NCBI GenBank assembly: GCA_964434235.1
Contig: CAYSUN010000001.1
Coordinates: 33,977-97,976, forward strand
Length of the DNA stretch: 64,000 bases
Direction: 5' to 3'
DNA from: JABMRF01 sp964434235
GTDB taxonomy: Bacteria > Patescibacteriota > Patescibacteriia > UBA11705 > JABHMO01
The position numbers and the translations under genes were made by a program. This document shows positions 50,270 through 59,174 of the stretch, piece after piece. Each line of letters opens with the position of its first letter. Position 1 is the first letter of the stretch. The notes under the pieces are model-generated. The model saw only the letters and a program-made list of their open reading frames with translations. It did not search any database and had not been told where the DNA came from.

Positions 50270-50839
50270 ATGGAGGCAGAATTATACAAAAATAAATACA
50301 GAATAAAAACAACACGGTTGGCAGATTGGGATTATTCGTGGCCTGGATTTTATTATGTTACAATTTGCACAAAGAATATGGTTGAATACTTTGGAAGTGT
50401 TGTAAATAAAAAAATGGTATTAAATAGAATGGGTTGTATTGTTGATGGATGTTGGGAAGAAATATTAAAACATTTTGATTTTATTGAATTGGATGAATTT
50501 GTGGTAATGCCAAATCATGTCCATGGAATTATACGTATTTTATGTACGAATGAAGATAAAGGAATCAACCACGTGTGTAGAGGCGTTGCATGCAACGCCT
50601 CTACACACGAACGAATGTCATTAATTTCTCCAAAACATGGATCGTTGGCATCAATTATACGGTCATTTAAATCAGCGTGTACAAAGGAAATTAGAACCAA
50701 ATTTCCAAATAAAAATTTCCAATGGCAATCGCGTTATTACGATCATATTGTCAAAAATCAAAATGATTTGGATCGTGTTCGTAATTATATAAAATTAAAT
50801 CCGTTTAATTGGCAGAATGAAAAATGTTGTTATGATTGA
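50270..50839 (+). mobile_element. REP-associated tyrosine transposase (RAYT, Y1 type)
   Basis: The 189-residue protein matches the Y1/RAYT family: FYYVTICTKN near the start, the metal site MPNHVHGII (H83, H85; HUH), GSLASIIRSFKSA and the tyrosine region WQSRYYDHIV (Y156/Y157), then RNYIKLNP. RAYTs cut and rejoin single-stranded DNA at palindromic REP elements. Residues 101-113 (HVCRGVACNASTH) are encoded by a perfect 38-bp palindrome (50572-50609), absent from the usual family plan at this loop. No IS ends were found; it lies directly before pcrA, overlapping its start. Confidence 0.92.
50572..50609. repeat. Perfect 38-bp palindrome inside the transposase gene
   Basis: Two 19-base arms are exact reverse complements with no loop (centre between 50590 and 50591, at GCA-TGC). 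The core reads GTAGAGGCGTTGCA-TGCAACGCCTCTAC. From memory, GTAGAGACGTTGCATGCAAC-type palindromes are common dispersed repeats in other bacteria. The reading frame is preserved. Confidence 0.95.
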
Positions 50840-52796
50840 TTATAAAAATAAATTAAACAAAGAACAATACGAGGTTGTTACCGCTGGTGATGGTCCTTGT
50901 TTGGTTTTGGCCGGAGCTGGTTCTGGGAAAACTAGAACATTGGTTTTTCGAGTAGCTTATTTGATTGAAAAGGGCGTAAACCCAGCCAACATTTTGCTCG
51001 TAACATTTACTAATAGAGCAGCCAATGAAATGCTAGAGCGCGTTGAAAAGTATCTTGGTTTCAAACCAGAAAAATTATGGGGTGGAACTTTTCATAGGAT
51101 TGGCAATCAAATTCTTCGTCGTTATGCTAATAAATTAGGTTATGAAAGAAATTTTAATATTCTTGATCAAGATGATTCAATCAGTTTGGTTAAACATGCC
51201 ATGGAAGAGATCGGTTTAAGTGCAAAGGGTCAAAATTTTCCCAAAGCTAGCATAGTTCAATCAATGATAAGTTTTGCTCGGAACACTAATCGTGATATTC
51301 GAGATGTAGTTGAAAATTATTATAGCTATCCAGATTTTATTTCTGCCAAAGTAGAGGAATTATTTTTTGAATACGATAAAAAGAAAAAAAGTGCTAATGT
51401 TATGGACTTTGACGATTTGCTAGTGAATTGGTTGCGATTACTTGAGAACTTTCCAGAAGTAAAGGATTCTCTAGCCAAACAGTTTGAGTATATTTTAGTA
51501 GATGAATATCAAGACACTAATTATATTCAGTCTGAAATTATTAAGAATTTAGCTTCGTTCCATAATAATGTTTTAGTTGTGGGTGATGATTCTCAAAGTA
51601 TTTATTCGTTCCGCGCAGCTGATGTCAAAAACATTTTAAATTTTCCAAAACTTTTTGCTAATACGAAAATTTATAAAATCGAAACAAATTACCGAAGTAC
51701 GCCACAAATTTTAGATTTAGCGAACGAAAGTATTAGTCACAATGTTGATCAATTTCAAAAAGACTTAAAAGCCAAAAGAGAAGATCATATTTTACCAGCT
51801 TTAATTATTGCGAGAGATGATCAGCATCAAGCCCATTTAGTCAGTAAAAGAATATCTCAACTTTATCGCGATGGTGTAAACTATGAAAGCATGGCCGTAC
51901 TTTATCGAGCAACGTATCAATCGGCTGAAATTCAACTTGAATTAAGTAAACAAAATATTCCTTATGTTGTTCGTGGTGGTATGCGATATTTTGAACAAGC
52001 ACATATTAAAGATGTTATTTCATATCTAAAAGTTTTAGCTAATTTTCAGGATGAGATTTCTTGGAAAAGAATTTTGAATATGTATGAGGGGATTGGACAG
52101 AAAAGAGCGGATGCTATTTGGAAAAAAATTAAAAGTTATAATGATTTACCCAGTTTATTAAATGATCAATTAAAATTAACTGGCAAGGCTTCGATTAGTT
52201 GGGGCCGGATTTCTTCAGCTTTCAGGCATTTATTAACTTTGGATAAAGAACAAAAAGGCTACATGGCTGAAGCCATTGAATTTATTTTAGAACATGGATA
52301 TGAAGATTATTTAAAAAATGCTTATGAAAATTACCGCGACCGTATAGATGATTTAAGTCAATTAATAAATTTCGTGGCTAAATATGCTGACATTGATAAA
52401 CTTTTAGCTGATGTAATGCTCAGCGAAAATTTTGCTGGAGAAAATGAACATAGCAAACAGGCAGTTGTTTTGTCGACAATTCACCAAGCCAAAGGTTTGG
52501 AGTGGGCCGTAGTTTTTATTGTTGGACTTCGTGATGGTTATTTCCCACATCAAAAATCACTTGAGAATCCACGTGAACTTGAAGAGGAGAGACGTTTGTT
52601 TTATGTTGCAGTTACTCGAGCCAAAGATGAACTAAATATGCTTTATCCAGTTCGTTCGTTTAGTTATAAATTTGGCGAGGTTTTTTCCAAGCCGTCTATG
52701 TTTATTCGCGAACTTGATCAATCAAAATATATGAAACAAGGCCATCAGCCAGCTGGTTTTCATGATGATGAAGATGAAGTAATTTATGTAGATTAA
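50832..52796 (+). CDS. pcrA: ATP-dependent DNA helicase PcrA/UvrD
   Basis: The 654-residue SF1A helicase has all motifs: AGAGSGKTRTLVFR (I), DFDDLL, YILVDEYQDTN (II), VVGDDSQSIYSFRAAD (III), NYRSTPQIL (IV), STIHQAKGLEWAVVF (V) and EERRLFYVAVTRAKDEL (VI). It unwinds DNA in repair and removes RecA or stalled polymerases. I start it at ATG 50832, overlapping the transposase stop by 8 bases; an ATG at 50817 is in frame too. The C-terminal acidic end (DDEDEVIYVD) lacks the Tudor-like RNAP-binding part of classical PcrA. Confidence 0.95.
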   Translation: MIDYKNKLNKEQYEVVTAGDGPCLVLAGAGSGKTRTLVFRVAYLIEKGVNPANILLVTFTNRAANEMLERVEKYLGFKPEKLWGGTFHRIGNQILRRYANKLGYERNFNILDQDDSISLVKHAMEEIGLSAKGQNFPKASIVQSMISFARNTNRDIRDVVENYYSYPDFISAKVEELFFEYDKKKKSANVMDFDDLLVNWLRLLENFPEVKDSLAKQFEYILVDEYQDTNYIQSEIIKNLASFHNNVLVVGDDSQSIYSFRAADVKNILNFPKLFANTKIYKIETNYRSTPQILDLANESISHNVDQFQKDLKAKREDHILPALIIARDDQHQAHLVSKRISQLYRDGVNYESMAVLYRATYQSAEIQLELSKQNIPYVVRGGMRYFEQAHIKDVISYLKVLANFQDEISWKRILNMYEGIGQKRADAIWKKIKSYNDLPSLLNDQLKLTGKASISWGRISSAFRHLLTLDKEQKGYMAEAIEFILEHGYEDYLKNAYENYRDRIDDLSQLINFVAKYADIDKLLADVMLSENFAGENEHSKQAVVLSTIHQAKGLEWAVVFIVGLRDGYFPHQKSLENPRELEEERRLFYVAVTRAKDELNMLYPVRSFSYKFGEVFSKPSMFIRELDQSKYMKQGHQPAGFHDDEDEVIYVD

Positions 52797-52828
52797 GTTA
52801 AAATATTTATATTTAATATAGTTAAAAC

Positions 52829-52852
52829 AGAGCTTAAGGTTCTTTTTTTTCG
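52829..52852 (+). terminator. Weak terminator after pcrA
   Basis: AGAGCT and GGTTCT form a short stem with G-T pairs followed by eight T. Confidence 0.5.
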
Positions 52853-52871
52853 TAAAATTAGAGTATTGGTA

Positions 52872-52900
52872 TTGACATTTTTATAAAAACATGATATAAT
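52872..52900 (+). promoter_or_regulatory. Perfect consensus sigma-70 promoter
   Basis: TTGACA (52872-52877), 17-base spacer, TATAAT (52895-52900), with TGA immediately before the -10. Leader about 46 bases to the gene at 52953. Confidence 0.92.
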
Positions 52901-52952
52901 CCAACTTCGAGTGTTGTTTGACAATGTTTCCCAACTTTCCTAGGAGGACGAA

Positions 52953-54806
52953 ATGATTGCTCTTTTGTTGGCTTTGATTGTTTCTACTGTTGGTAGTGCT
53001 CCATTATTGTTTCTCGGAAAGAGATATCAAGGCAAAGGCGTGTTTATCTTGGTTGCTGAAATTTTATGTTGGTGGGCAATTTTTTATGGGTATTGTCCTA
53101 GTTTGGTTTACACCTTTTGGGGGGTAGCTGGAGTGGCTTTGATTGTGAACCTGATAGTATCAGCAGTAATGATTTTTGCTGTAACTGTTAGGCTTCACTT
53201 CATAATGATTTTACCAGTCGTTTTGGCGGTACTGTTTATTGGATACTCAATGGGTGGCTGTCCTTGTTTCCGCGCCAGCGAGTATGCGTCTTTGATTGGT
53301 GAAGTTGACAATAAGAATTTTACAACAGACATGCAACAATCAGACCCAGGGCATATTCGGTTGGTTCCGCGGGAGTTGGCAGCTTATAAGGCTGATAAGG
53401 TTCTTGGTGAAGCTGGTGCAACGATTGGATCGCAGTTTCATGTTGCTAAGAAGTACATGACATTGCAACGTGTGCAGGGTAAGCTGGTTTGGGTAGCACC
53501 ATTAGACTTCAATGGTTGGATGATTTGGACAAAAGTTGATGGTGCTCCAGGTTATGTTAAGGTTGATGCAGAAAACCCTAATATCACGCCAGTGCTAGTT
53601 GACGGTATGAAGTACAAGTATACTCCAAATGCGTTTTTTGGGGATAACTTGGAACGGTACCTCTGGATTAACGGGTATATGTGGAAAGGAATGACTGAAT
53701 TTTCCTTTGAAGAGGATGATCAAAATCAAGCTTGGTGGGTTGTTACACTGTTCAAGCCGACAATCGCATTTGGCGGGAGAAAAGTTGTTGGTGTCGCGGT
53801 TGTAAATCCAACCAATGGCGATATTAAGGAATATGATTTAAAAAGTATTCCTGAATGGATTGATCGTGTGATTCCTCGTCAGTTTGCCATTGATTACATT
53901 GATGGTTGGGGAGAATATGGTAAGGGTTGGTGGAATTCTTGGTGGACTAAAGAAGGGGTTGTTGATGCTACTGGGATGGACGGTGCTGGTGGTGAAGAAG
54001 ATTATGTTGAGATGGTGTACGGTGCCGATGGTGAGCCATATTGGTTTACTGGCATTACGTCGTCATCAAGTGAGGACGCCGCTCTTCTGGGTGTGATGTA
54101 TATGCACACTAGAACCGGTAAAGTTACCTATTACAAGATTTCAGGCATTAATGAGGATTCAGCTCTTGATGTAGTTAGCGATAAGGCTAAATTCCAACAT
54201 TTGCATGGAACCGTTCCTATGCTCTTCAATTTTTACGGTAAAGCGATTTGGGTTGTGACGTGTCTTGGCGAAAGTGATACCTTCAAAGGTGTAGCTCTCG
54301 TTGATGCTGATACCCAGAAGCTTTATTGGGATGAACAGAATGGCATGGGAGCATTTCAACAGCTTCGATCTGAAGTTGGAGTTGACGACCCTTTGTCGGA
54401 GATGCCCATGACGGTTGAGGGCGAAAAAGTGCAGTTTGAAATGGTCAGAGTTTTGCGCGTTGCTCGTGAAGACGACACGTATTATCTTTATCTCGAGAAC
54501 ATCTCGCACGTTTTGGCTGGCAAAAGAGCTCTTTCATTGAAATTGATCTTTACTCAGCCAGGAGATTTCGTCAGTGGAACGTACATTGATTCAGGAGAAG
54601 ATTTGCTCCCTTTGAGTAAATTCGAAAACAAGGATGTTGAGTTGTTCATCTCTAAAAAGCAGGAAACTGCGCGATTGGAGAGAACCGAAGATGTTTCTGC
54701 TCGGCAGGAGTCGGATGAGAGTGTAGATTTCAAGAAAAGAGTTGACAACATGAGTCCTCAAGAATTGAAAGAACTTCTTGAAATCAAGAAGAGATCGGAG
54801 AAGTAA
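52953..54806 (+). CDS. Large hypothetical membrane protein, 617 aa
   Basis: Four N-terminal membrane helices (about 2-20, 27-48, 52-77, 81-98) are followed by a 500-residue soluble domain with many Trp and Gly residues and beta-like segments (HIRLVPRELAAYKADKVLGE, YVKVDAENPNITPVLV, FWGYGKGWWNS-like turns near 315-330), then a charged helical tail (MSPQELKELLEIKKRSEK). No family can be named. The gene has a perfect promoter, TAGGAGGACGAA before the ATG, its own terminator, and more G+C than its neighbours. It therefore seems well expressed and possibly of different origin. Confidence 0.75.
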   Translation: MIALLLALIVSTVGSAPLLFLGKRYQGKGVFILVAEILCWWAIFYGYCPSLVYTFWGVAGVALIVNLIVSAVMIFAVTVRLHFIMILPVVLAVLFIGYSMGGCPCFRASEYASLIGEVDNKNFTTDMQQSDPGHIRLVPRELAAYKADKVLGEAGATIGSQFHVAKKYMTLQRVQGKLVWVAPLDFNGWMIWTKVDGAPGYVKVDAENPNITPVLVDGMKYKYTPNAFFGDNLERYLWINGYMWKGMTEFSFEEDDQNQAWWVVTLFKPTIAFGGRKVVGVAVVNPTNGDIKEYDLKSIPEWIDRVIPRQFAIDYIDGWGEYGKGWWNSWWTKEGVVDATGMDGAGGEEDYVEMVYGADGEPYWFTGITSSSSEDAALLGVMYMHTRTGKVTYYKISGINEDSALDVVSDKAKFQHLHGTVPMLFNFYGKAIWVVTCLGESDTFKGVALVDADTQKLYWDEQNGMGAFQQLRSEVGVDDPLSEMPMTVEGEKVQFEMVRVLRVAREDDTYYLYLENISHVLAGKRALSLKLIFTQPGDFVSGTYIDSGEDLLPLSKFENKDVELFISKKQETARLERTEDVSARQESDESVDFKKRVDNMSPQELKELLEIKKRSEK

Positions 54807-54824
54807 GGAACCTCCGCAAACAAT

Positions 54825-54862
54825 ACAGAGCGTTAGTCAATGTACTAGCGCTCTGTTTTTTT
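54825..54862 (+). terminator. Terminator of the 617-aa gene
   Basis: ACAGAGCGTTAGT and ACTAGCGCTCTGT form a 13-bp stem (one G-T pair), followed by seven T. One of the strongest in the window. Confidence 0.95.
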
Positions 54863-54874
54863 ATTTTAAAATTT

Positions 54875-54882
54875 GCTAAAAT
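54875..54882 (+). promoter_or_regulatory. Extended -10 promoter, near-leaderless
   Basis: TTTGC-TAAAAT, with -10 at 54877-54882, then ATAGGCAT and ATG at 54891. The expected transcript start falls 0-2 bases before the ATG. The block is nearly identical to the one at 59155-59175. Confidence 0.6.
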
Positions 54883-54890
54883 ATAGGCAT

Positions 54891-55502
54891 ATGAATAAAA
54901 AATTTATCACTATTTCAGGCAATATTGGCATAGGTAAATCTACCTTGACCAAAAAATTAGCTGAGCATTTTGATTTTAAACCTTATTTAGAACCAGTTAC
55001 TGAAAATCCATATTTGAAAGATTTTTATTCTGACATGAAAAAATGGGCATTTCATTCTCAATTGTATTTTCTTGGTAAAAGAATGCAGGATCATTATGAT
55101 TTAGCAATTGATAAACATTCAGTGATTCAAGATCGTTCAATTTATGAAAACGCAGAAGTTTTTGCTCGATATTTGTTCAAGCGAAAATTTATTTCCAAGC
55201 GAGATTGGAAAACTTATCAACAAATTTATAAAGTTTGTAAAAAAACTTTGCCAGCACCAGATTTGATTATTTACCTTAGAGCTTCAACTGATCGAATTAT
55301 GCAAAGAATTGAAAGTCGAGGTCGTGATTTTGAAAAAAATATTGATAAACGATATATCCAAGACTTAAATGATCTTTATGATAATTGGGCTGGTAATTTT
55401 AAATTAAGTCCAGTTATTATTCTTAATTACGATGATTTGGATTTTAAGAATAGAACTATTGATTTTGATTCATTTTTGGATGTGCTCAAGGAATATCTTT
55501 AA
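54891..55502 (+). CDS. Deoxynucleoside kinase
   Basis: The 203-residue protein (start ATG 54891) has the P-loop GNIGIGKST, the substrate motif EPVTENPYL, DRSIYENAEVFA with the ERS/DRS catalytic triad and a lid RIESRGRDFEKN. It phosphorylates deoxynucleosides (dG/dA-type kinases and dCK-like enzymes share this plan), which suits a cell that salvages nucleosides from a host. Specificity cannot be read off. No SD site; probably leaderless. Confidence 0.9.
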   Translation: MNKKFITISGNIGIGKSTLTKKLAEHFDFKPYLEPVTENPYLKDFYSDMKKWAFHSQLYFLGKRMQDHYDLAIDKHSVIQDRSIYENAEVFARYLFKRKFISKRDWKTYQQIYKVCKKTLPAPDLIIYLRASTDRIMQRIESRGRDFEKNIDKRYIQDLNDLYDNWAGNFKLSPVIILNYDDLDFKNRTIDFDSFLDVLKEYL

Positions 55503-55594
55503 TTTGCCAAGATTAATTTTAGGTATAATATTTGGCAATCATTTGTGTTTTGTGTTATAATAATTTTGGAATTGAAAACAAAAATAAATATTGT

Positions 55595-55972
55595 ATGGTG
55601 AAAGAAAATATTGCAGTCAAATCTTTTAAGTTTGTTTTAAAAGATATAGTTTTGGATATTTTGTATTGGCCTGTTTGGTGGTATACAGCTGGGACAGTCA
55701 AAATGTTCAAGAAAATGTTAATGTTTATTGACCAAGGTAATAGTGAACTTGGTGTAACTATTTGGGTTAAAAATATCTTTGTGCCAATGTTTGGTCAGTA
55801 TGATTGGCAAAGTCGTATAATCAGTTTTTTTGTTCGATTGTTTAATGTTATATTTAGAGCAATTGTTTTGTTATTTTGGGTAATCATTGGTTTGATTATC
55901 TTTTTATTTTGGGTTTTATTGCCAATTTTCTTGGTAATAATGCTTTTATTAAATTTAGGAATTTTCATATAA
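55595..55972 (+). CDS. Hypothetical membrane protein, 125 aa
   Basis: Start ATG 55595 is chosen over upstream in-frame codons because MVKENIAVKSFKFVLKD resembles a natural N-terminus. One or two Trp-rich amphipathic segments (ILYWPVWWYTAG) precede a very hydrophobic C-terminal hairpin (about 80-125, IVLLFWVIIGLIIFLFWVLL). It ends 1 base before the AAA+ gene, so the two are translated together. It may be the membrane partner of that Clp-like protein. Family not recognised. Confidence 0.7.
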   Translation: MVKENIAVKSFKFVLKDIVLDILYWPVWWYTAGTVKMFKKMLMFIDQGNSELGVTIWVKNIFVPMFGQYDWQSRIISFFVRLFNVIFRAIVLLFWVIIGLIIFLFWVLLPIFLVIMLLLNLGIFI

Positions 55973-55973
55973 T

Positions 55974-58730
55974 ATGAATGAAATAAAAACCAATAAATAT
56001 TTAGTTTGTCCTAATTGTCATGGGACTGGCCAAATCGATGGAGGACAATGTCAAAAGTGCCAAGGTCTTGGTGTTGTTTATTTTTTTCAGGATAAAATTT
56101 TGTATTGGGGACAGTATTATGATCCACTTAATAATTTATATGAAAAGTTTACTGAGAAAGTTAAGGTAATAATTAATGGTTTGTTAGCACTTTCGGGTTT
56201 GTCTGGTTTTGTTGTTATGGGTTATTTTGGATACATTTCAAATTTTCAAAATTTTTTTAATATTGATTACTGGTTAGTTCCAAGTTTTGAAAAATTATAT
56301 TTTTGGTTCACTTTAATTTTAATGTTGTATTTATATTTTCGTTTGGATCAAGAAGGTTCAGCTAAGTATAAAGTTTTGGTTAAATCTTATGCAAAAAAAG
56401 ATGAATTTGTTGGACCTGCTTTGGATTGGTCAACTATCATAAAAAGAAAAAATAGTTTAGTGGATATTTCACAAGCTTTTACATTAGACTCTAAAAATTT
56501 GATTTATGCTTCTTGGGAGTTGGCTGGGCATTTTGAACATCATGAAGTTTTACGAATTCATTTGTTTGGTGTTTTGTTTCAATTTAATAAATCGGCCATC
56601 ATTTTAGGAAGATTGGGTATTGGCTTTGAAAATCTAAAACAAAAAATAAGTAGATATTTAACCAAAAGAATAATTAGTCGACCTGGTAATCCGGTTTTAT
56701 CTGAGGAAGTTCATAAAACCTTAATCAATGCTTATTTAGAAGCTCATGAAAGTAATTTATTAAAAGTTGATATTGCTGAAATTGTTCTTTCTTTAGCTAA
56801 TCCAACTGATATTGGCAAAGTTGAGAAGGATGATTTATTGGAAATTTTGACTGATTATGGTTTTACTTATCAACAAATGAATAACGTTGTTGCTTGGGTT
56901 AGGATTCAGCAAATGCTCAGATCAAATTGGCAACGATACCAAGGAAAAGCTCGTTATAAACCAAAGTCTGGTATGGATCGCGCTATGACGGCCATTGCAA
57001 CTCCTTTACTTGATAAGTTTAGTGAAGATTTAACCATGAAAGCTAAATATGGACATTTTTTTCCTTGTATTGGTCGCGAAAAAGAATTTGAACAAATGTT
57101 TAGAATAATGGAAGGTAGTCGTCAAGGAGTTTTATTAATTGGTAATCAGGGTGTTGGTCGAACAACTATTGTGGAAGGATTGGCTCAGAAAATGGTTTCT
57201 GAAGATGTACCAGAAATTTTACAAGATAAAAGATTGGTCAGTTTGAATATTGCTAGTTTACTTGCTGGAGCTGATGCGTCAATGGCTGAACAAAGATTGA
57301 TGATGATTTTAAATGAAGTTATGCGGTCAAGAAATATTATTTTAGCAGTTGAAAATTTACATAATTTATCTGGCATTACTTCTGGCGGGGAACAAAGCTT
57401 AGATTTAGCTGAAGTTTTTGCTCAATTAATGAATAAAAATTTATTTTTTGTTTTGGCTACGACAAATAATGATGGTTATGTTAATGCCATTGAAAACAAA
57501 AGTTTAGATGCCTCATTCCAAAAAATAAAAATTGAAGAATTGGAACTTAATGATGCAATTCAAGTTTTGGAAGCTAAAAGTGGTCCAATTGAATATCAAA
57601 ATCAAATTTATTTTTCTTATTCAGCCATAGAAAAATCTGCTGTACTTTCAGCTCGCTATATTCATGATCGATATTTACCTGAGAAGGCGATTGAAATTTT
57701 AGAGCAATCAGCAATCAAAGTAAGTAAAGAAAAGGGCAAAAATATGGTTGTATCAGGTGAAGATGTGGCTGAAGTTATTTCAGCTTTGACTAAAATTCCG
57801 TTAACTCAAGTAACTCAAAAAGAAAGTGAAAAATTATTGAATATTGAAGATCGTATACACGAAAGAATGGTTGACCAAGTGGAAGCAGTCAATATTGTAG
57901 CTTCAAGTTTACGTCGAGCAAGAGCTGAAATTCGTGAAGGTACAAGACCTATTGCTAGTATGCTTTTTCTTGGCCCAACAGGTGTGGGAAAAACTGAATT
58001 GGCCAAAACTGTGGCGGAAGTTTACTTCGGCAATGAAGCTGTAATGCAACGTACAGATATGTCTGAATATCAGGAACAATCAAGCTTGCAAAGACTTATT
58101 GGACACGGAACTAGTACAGGGTTTTTAACAGAAGCAGTTAGAAAAAATCCATTTTCATTACTTTTATTTGATGAAATTGAAAAAGCTCATCCAGATATTT
58201 TAAATTTATTTTTACAAGTTTTGGACGATGGCCGTTTAACTGATGCTCAAGGCCGAACAATTGATTTTACCAATACAATTATCATAATGACTTCTAATGC
58301 TGGCGCCCAATATATTCAAGATGAAATAAACAAAGGAACTTCAGTTGATATTATTAAAGATGTTTTGATAAATGAAAAGTTGAAAGAATATTATCGACCA
58401 GAATTTTTAAACCGTTTTGACGGTGTGGTTGTATTTAAACCTTTATCAATGGTTGATGTGATTCAAATTGCTAAATTAATGGTCAATAAAATTGCTAAGC
58501 GTTTAGAAGACAAAGGCATTATTTTTACTGCCACAGAAGAAGCAATTGCTGAATTAGCAGAAGCTGGTTATGATCCAAAATTCGGGGCTCGACCACTGCG
58601 TCGCGTAATCCAAGAAAGAATTGATGATGCTTTGGCTAATAAAATATTGGCTAATGAAATTGCGAGAAGAGATAAAGTTATTCTTGAAGTAGGGAATAAG
58701 TTAAGAGTAGAAAAAGCTGAAGAAATTTAA
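55974..58730 (+). CDS. Membrane-tethered Clp-type AAA+ protein with N-terminal zinc finger
   Basis: In 918 residues: a DnaJ-type zinc knuckle (C12-x2-C15 with HGTGQ, C26-x2-C29), two membrane helices (about 65-85, 103-122), a helical middle, and two AAA+ modules. The second has Walker A GPTGVGKT (667-674), Walker B LLLFDEIEKAHPD and sensor TSNAGA, followed by the C-terminal D2-small domain (GYDPKFGARPLRRVIQ). In the first, Walker A is GNQGVGRT (Lys to Arg, about 389-396) and Walker B is AVENLH instead of IDE, so D1 is probably inactive. No Clp_N repeats and no ClpP loop (IGF/L) noticed. Likely a membrane disaggregase or unfoldase rather than classical ClpC. Confidence 0.88.
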   Translation: MNEIKTNKYLVCPNCHGTGQIDGGQCQKCQGLGVVYFFQDKILYWGQYYDPLNNLYEKFTEKVKVIINGLLALSGLSGFVVMGYFGYISNFQNFFNIDYWLVPSFEKLYFWFTLILMLYLYFRLDQEGSAKYKVLVKSYAKKDEFVGPALDWSTIIKRKNSLVDISQAFTLDSKNLIYASWELAGHFEHHEVLRIHLFGVLFQFNKSAIILGRLGIGFENLKQKISRYLTKRIISRPGNPVLSEEVHKTLINAYLEAHESNLLKVDIAEIVLSLANPTDIGKVEKDDLLEILTDYGFTYQQMNNVVAWVRIQQMLRSNWQRYQGKARYKPKSGMDRAMTAIATPLLDKFSEDLTMKAKYGHFFPCIGREKEFEQMFRIMEGSRQGVLLIGNQGVGRTTIVEGLAQKMVSEDVPEILQDKRLVSLNIASLLAGADASMAEQRLMMILNEVMRSRNIILAVENLHNLSGITSGGEQSLDLAEVFAQLMNKNLFFVLATTNNDGYVNAIENKSLDASFQKIKIEELELNDAIQVLEAKSGPIEYQNQIYFSYSAIEKSAVLSARYIHDRYLPEKAIEILEQSAIKVSKEKGKNMVVSGEDVAEVISALTKIPLTQVTQKESEKLLNIEDRIHERMVDQVEAVNIVASSLRRARAEIREGTRPIASMLFLGPTGVGKTELAKTVAEVYFGNEAVMQRTDMSEYQEQSSLQRLIGHGTSTGFLTEAVRKNPFSLLLFDEIEKAHPDILNLFLQVLDDGRLTDAQGRTIDFTNTIIIMTSNAGAQYIQDEINKGTSVDIIKDVLINEKLKEYYRPEFLNRFDGVVVFKPLSMVDVIQIAKLMVNKIAKRLEDKGIIFTATEEAIAELAEAGYDPKFGARPLRRVIQERIDDALANKILANEIARRDKVILEVGNKLRVEKAEEI

Positions 58731-58745
58731 TTGTAACTTTGAATG

Positions 58746-58770
58746 AAAGGCCGTTGAAAAACGGTCTTTT
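58746..58770 (+). terminator. Terminator of the Clp-like gene
   Basis: AAAGGCCGTT and AACGGTCTTT form a 10-bp stem (one G-T pair) with a 5-base loop, followed by T and A residues. Confidence 0.8.
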
Positions 58771-58774
58771 AAAA

Positions 58775-58807
58775 TAAAAAGACCCCAGCTATGTGAAGAT
58801 GGAGTCT
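58775..58807 (-). terminator. Terminator of the minus-strand small membrane gene
   Basis: On the minus strand AGACTCCA and TGGGGTCT form an 8-bp stem followed by TTTTTATTTT. Confidence 0.75.
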
Positions 58808-58814
58808 GATGATT

Positions 58815-59063
58815 TTAGATAATTTTTAGGATGCCAAGGTCTGTTAGCAAACAAATAGCTAGAACGATCGTTCGCCAAGCTGTGAATTGCCCATTATTTT
58901 TTACATAAGAATACCAAAGAGTTGTCCAAGGTGTCAGAAAAAATCCAATTATAGGAGCGAGATTACCGTCGAATGCGTTTTTGAAGTAATCACTGAATAG
59001 AAATAGCAATACAATAATTAATCTTGGACTGATTGAAAACAAAAAAACGATTAAAAACCACAT
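58815..59063 (-). CDS. Small membrane protein, 82 aa
   Basis: An in-frame ATG lies 7 codons further upstream (59084), but the strong GAGGAGGGCAAAATG places the start at 59063 (MWFLIVFLFSISPR). The product has two or three helices with FGLGFFLTP-like turns (IIGFFLTPWTTLWYSYV) and LAICLLTDLGIL. Small membrane proteins with a PWTTL/PYTTL turn of this size are widespread; no function is known to me. It has its own promoter at 59103 and terminator, divergent from the WecA-like gene. Confidence 0.8.
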   Translation of the reverse strand: MWFLIVFLFSISPRLIIVLLFLFSDYFKNAFDGNLAPIIGFFLTPWTTLWYSYVKNNGQFTAWRTIVLAICLLTDLGILKII

Positions 59064-59102
59064 TTTGCCCTCCTCGATGGCCATTGTTAATGACGACTAA
59101 CT

Positions 59103-59131
59103 ATTTTATACTGGAGTATCCTTTTTGTCAA
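59103..59131 (-). promoter_or_regulatory. Sigma-70 promoter of the 82-aa gene
   Basis: On the minus strand: TTGACA (59126-59131), 17-base spacer, TAAAAT (59103-59108). Leader about 30 bases. Confidence 0.8.
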
Positions 59132-59157
59132 TATTGATTGAAAATAAATTGAAAATT

Positions 59158-59166
59158 TGCTAAAAT
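59158..59166 (+). promoter_or_regulatory. Extended -10 promoter, near-leaderless
   Basis: TGC-TAAAAT (TAAAAT at 59161-59166), then TTAGGCAT and ATG 59175. Nearly the same as 54875-54891. Confidence 0.6.
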
Positions 59167-59174
59167 TTAGGCAT

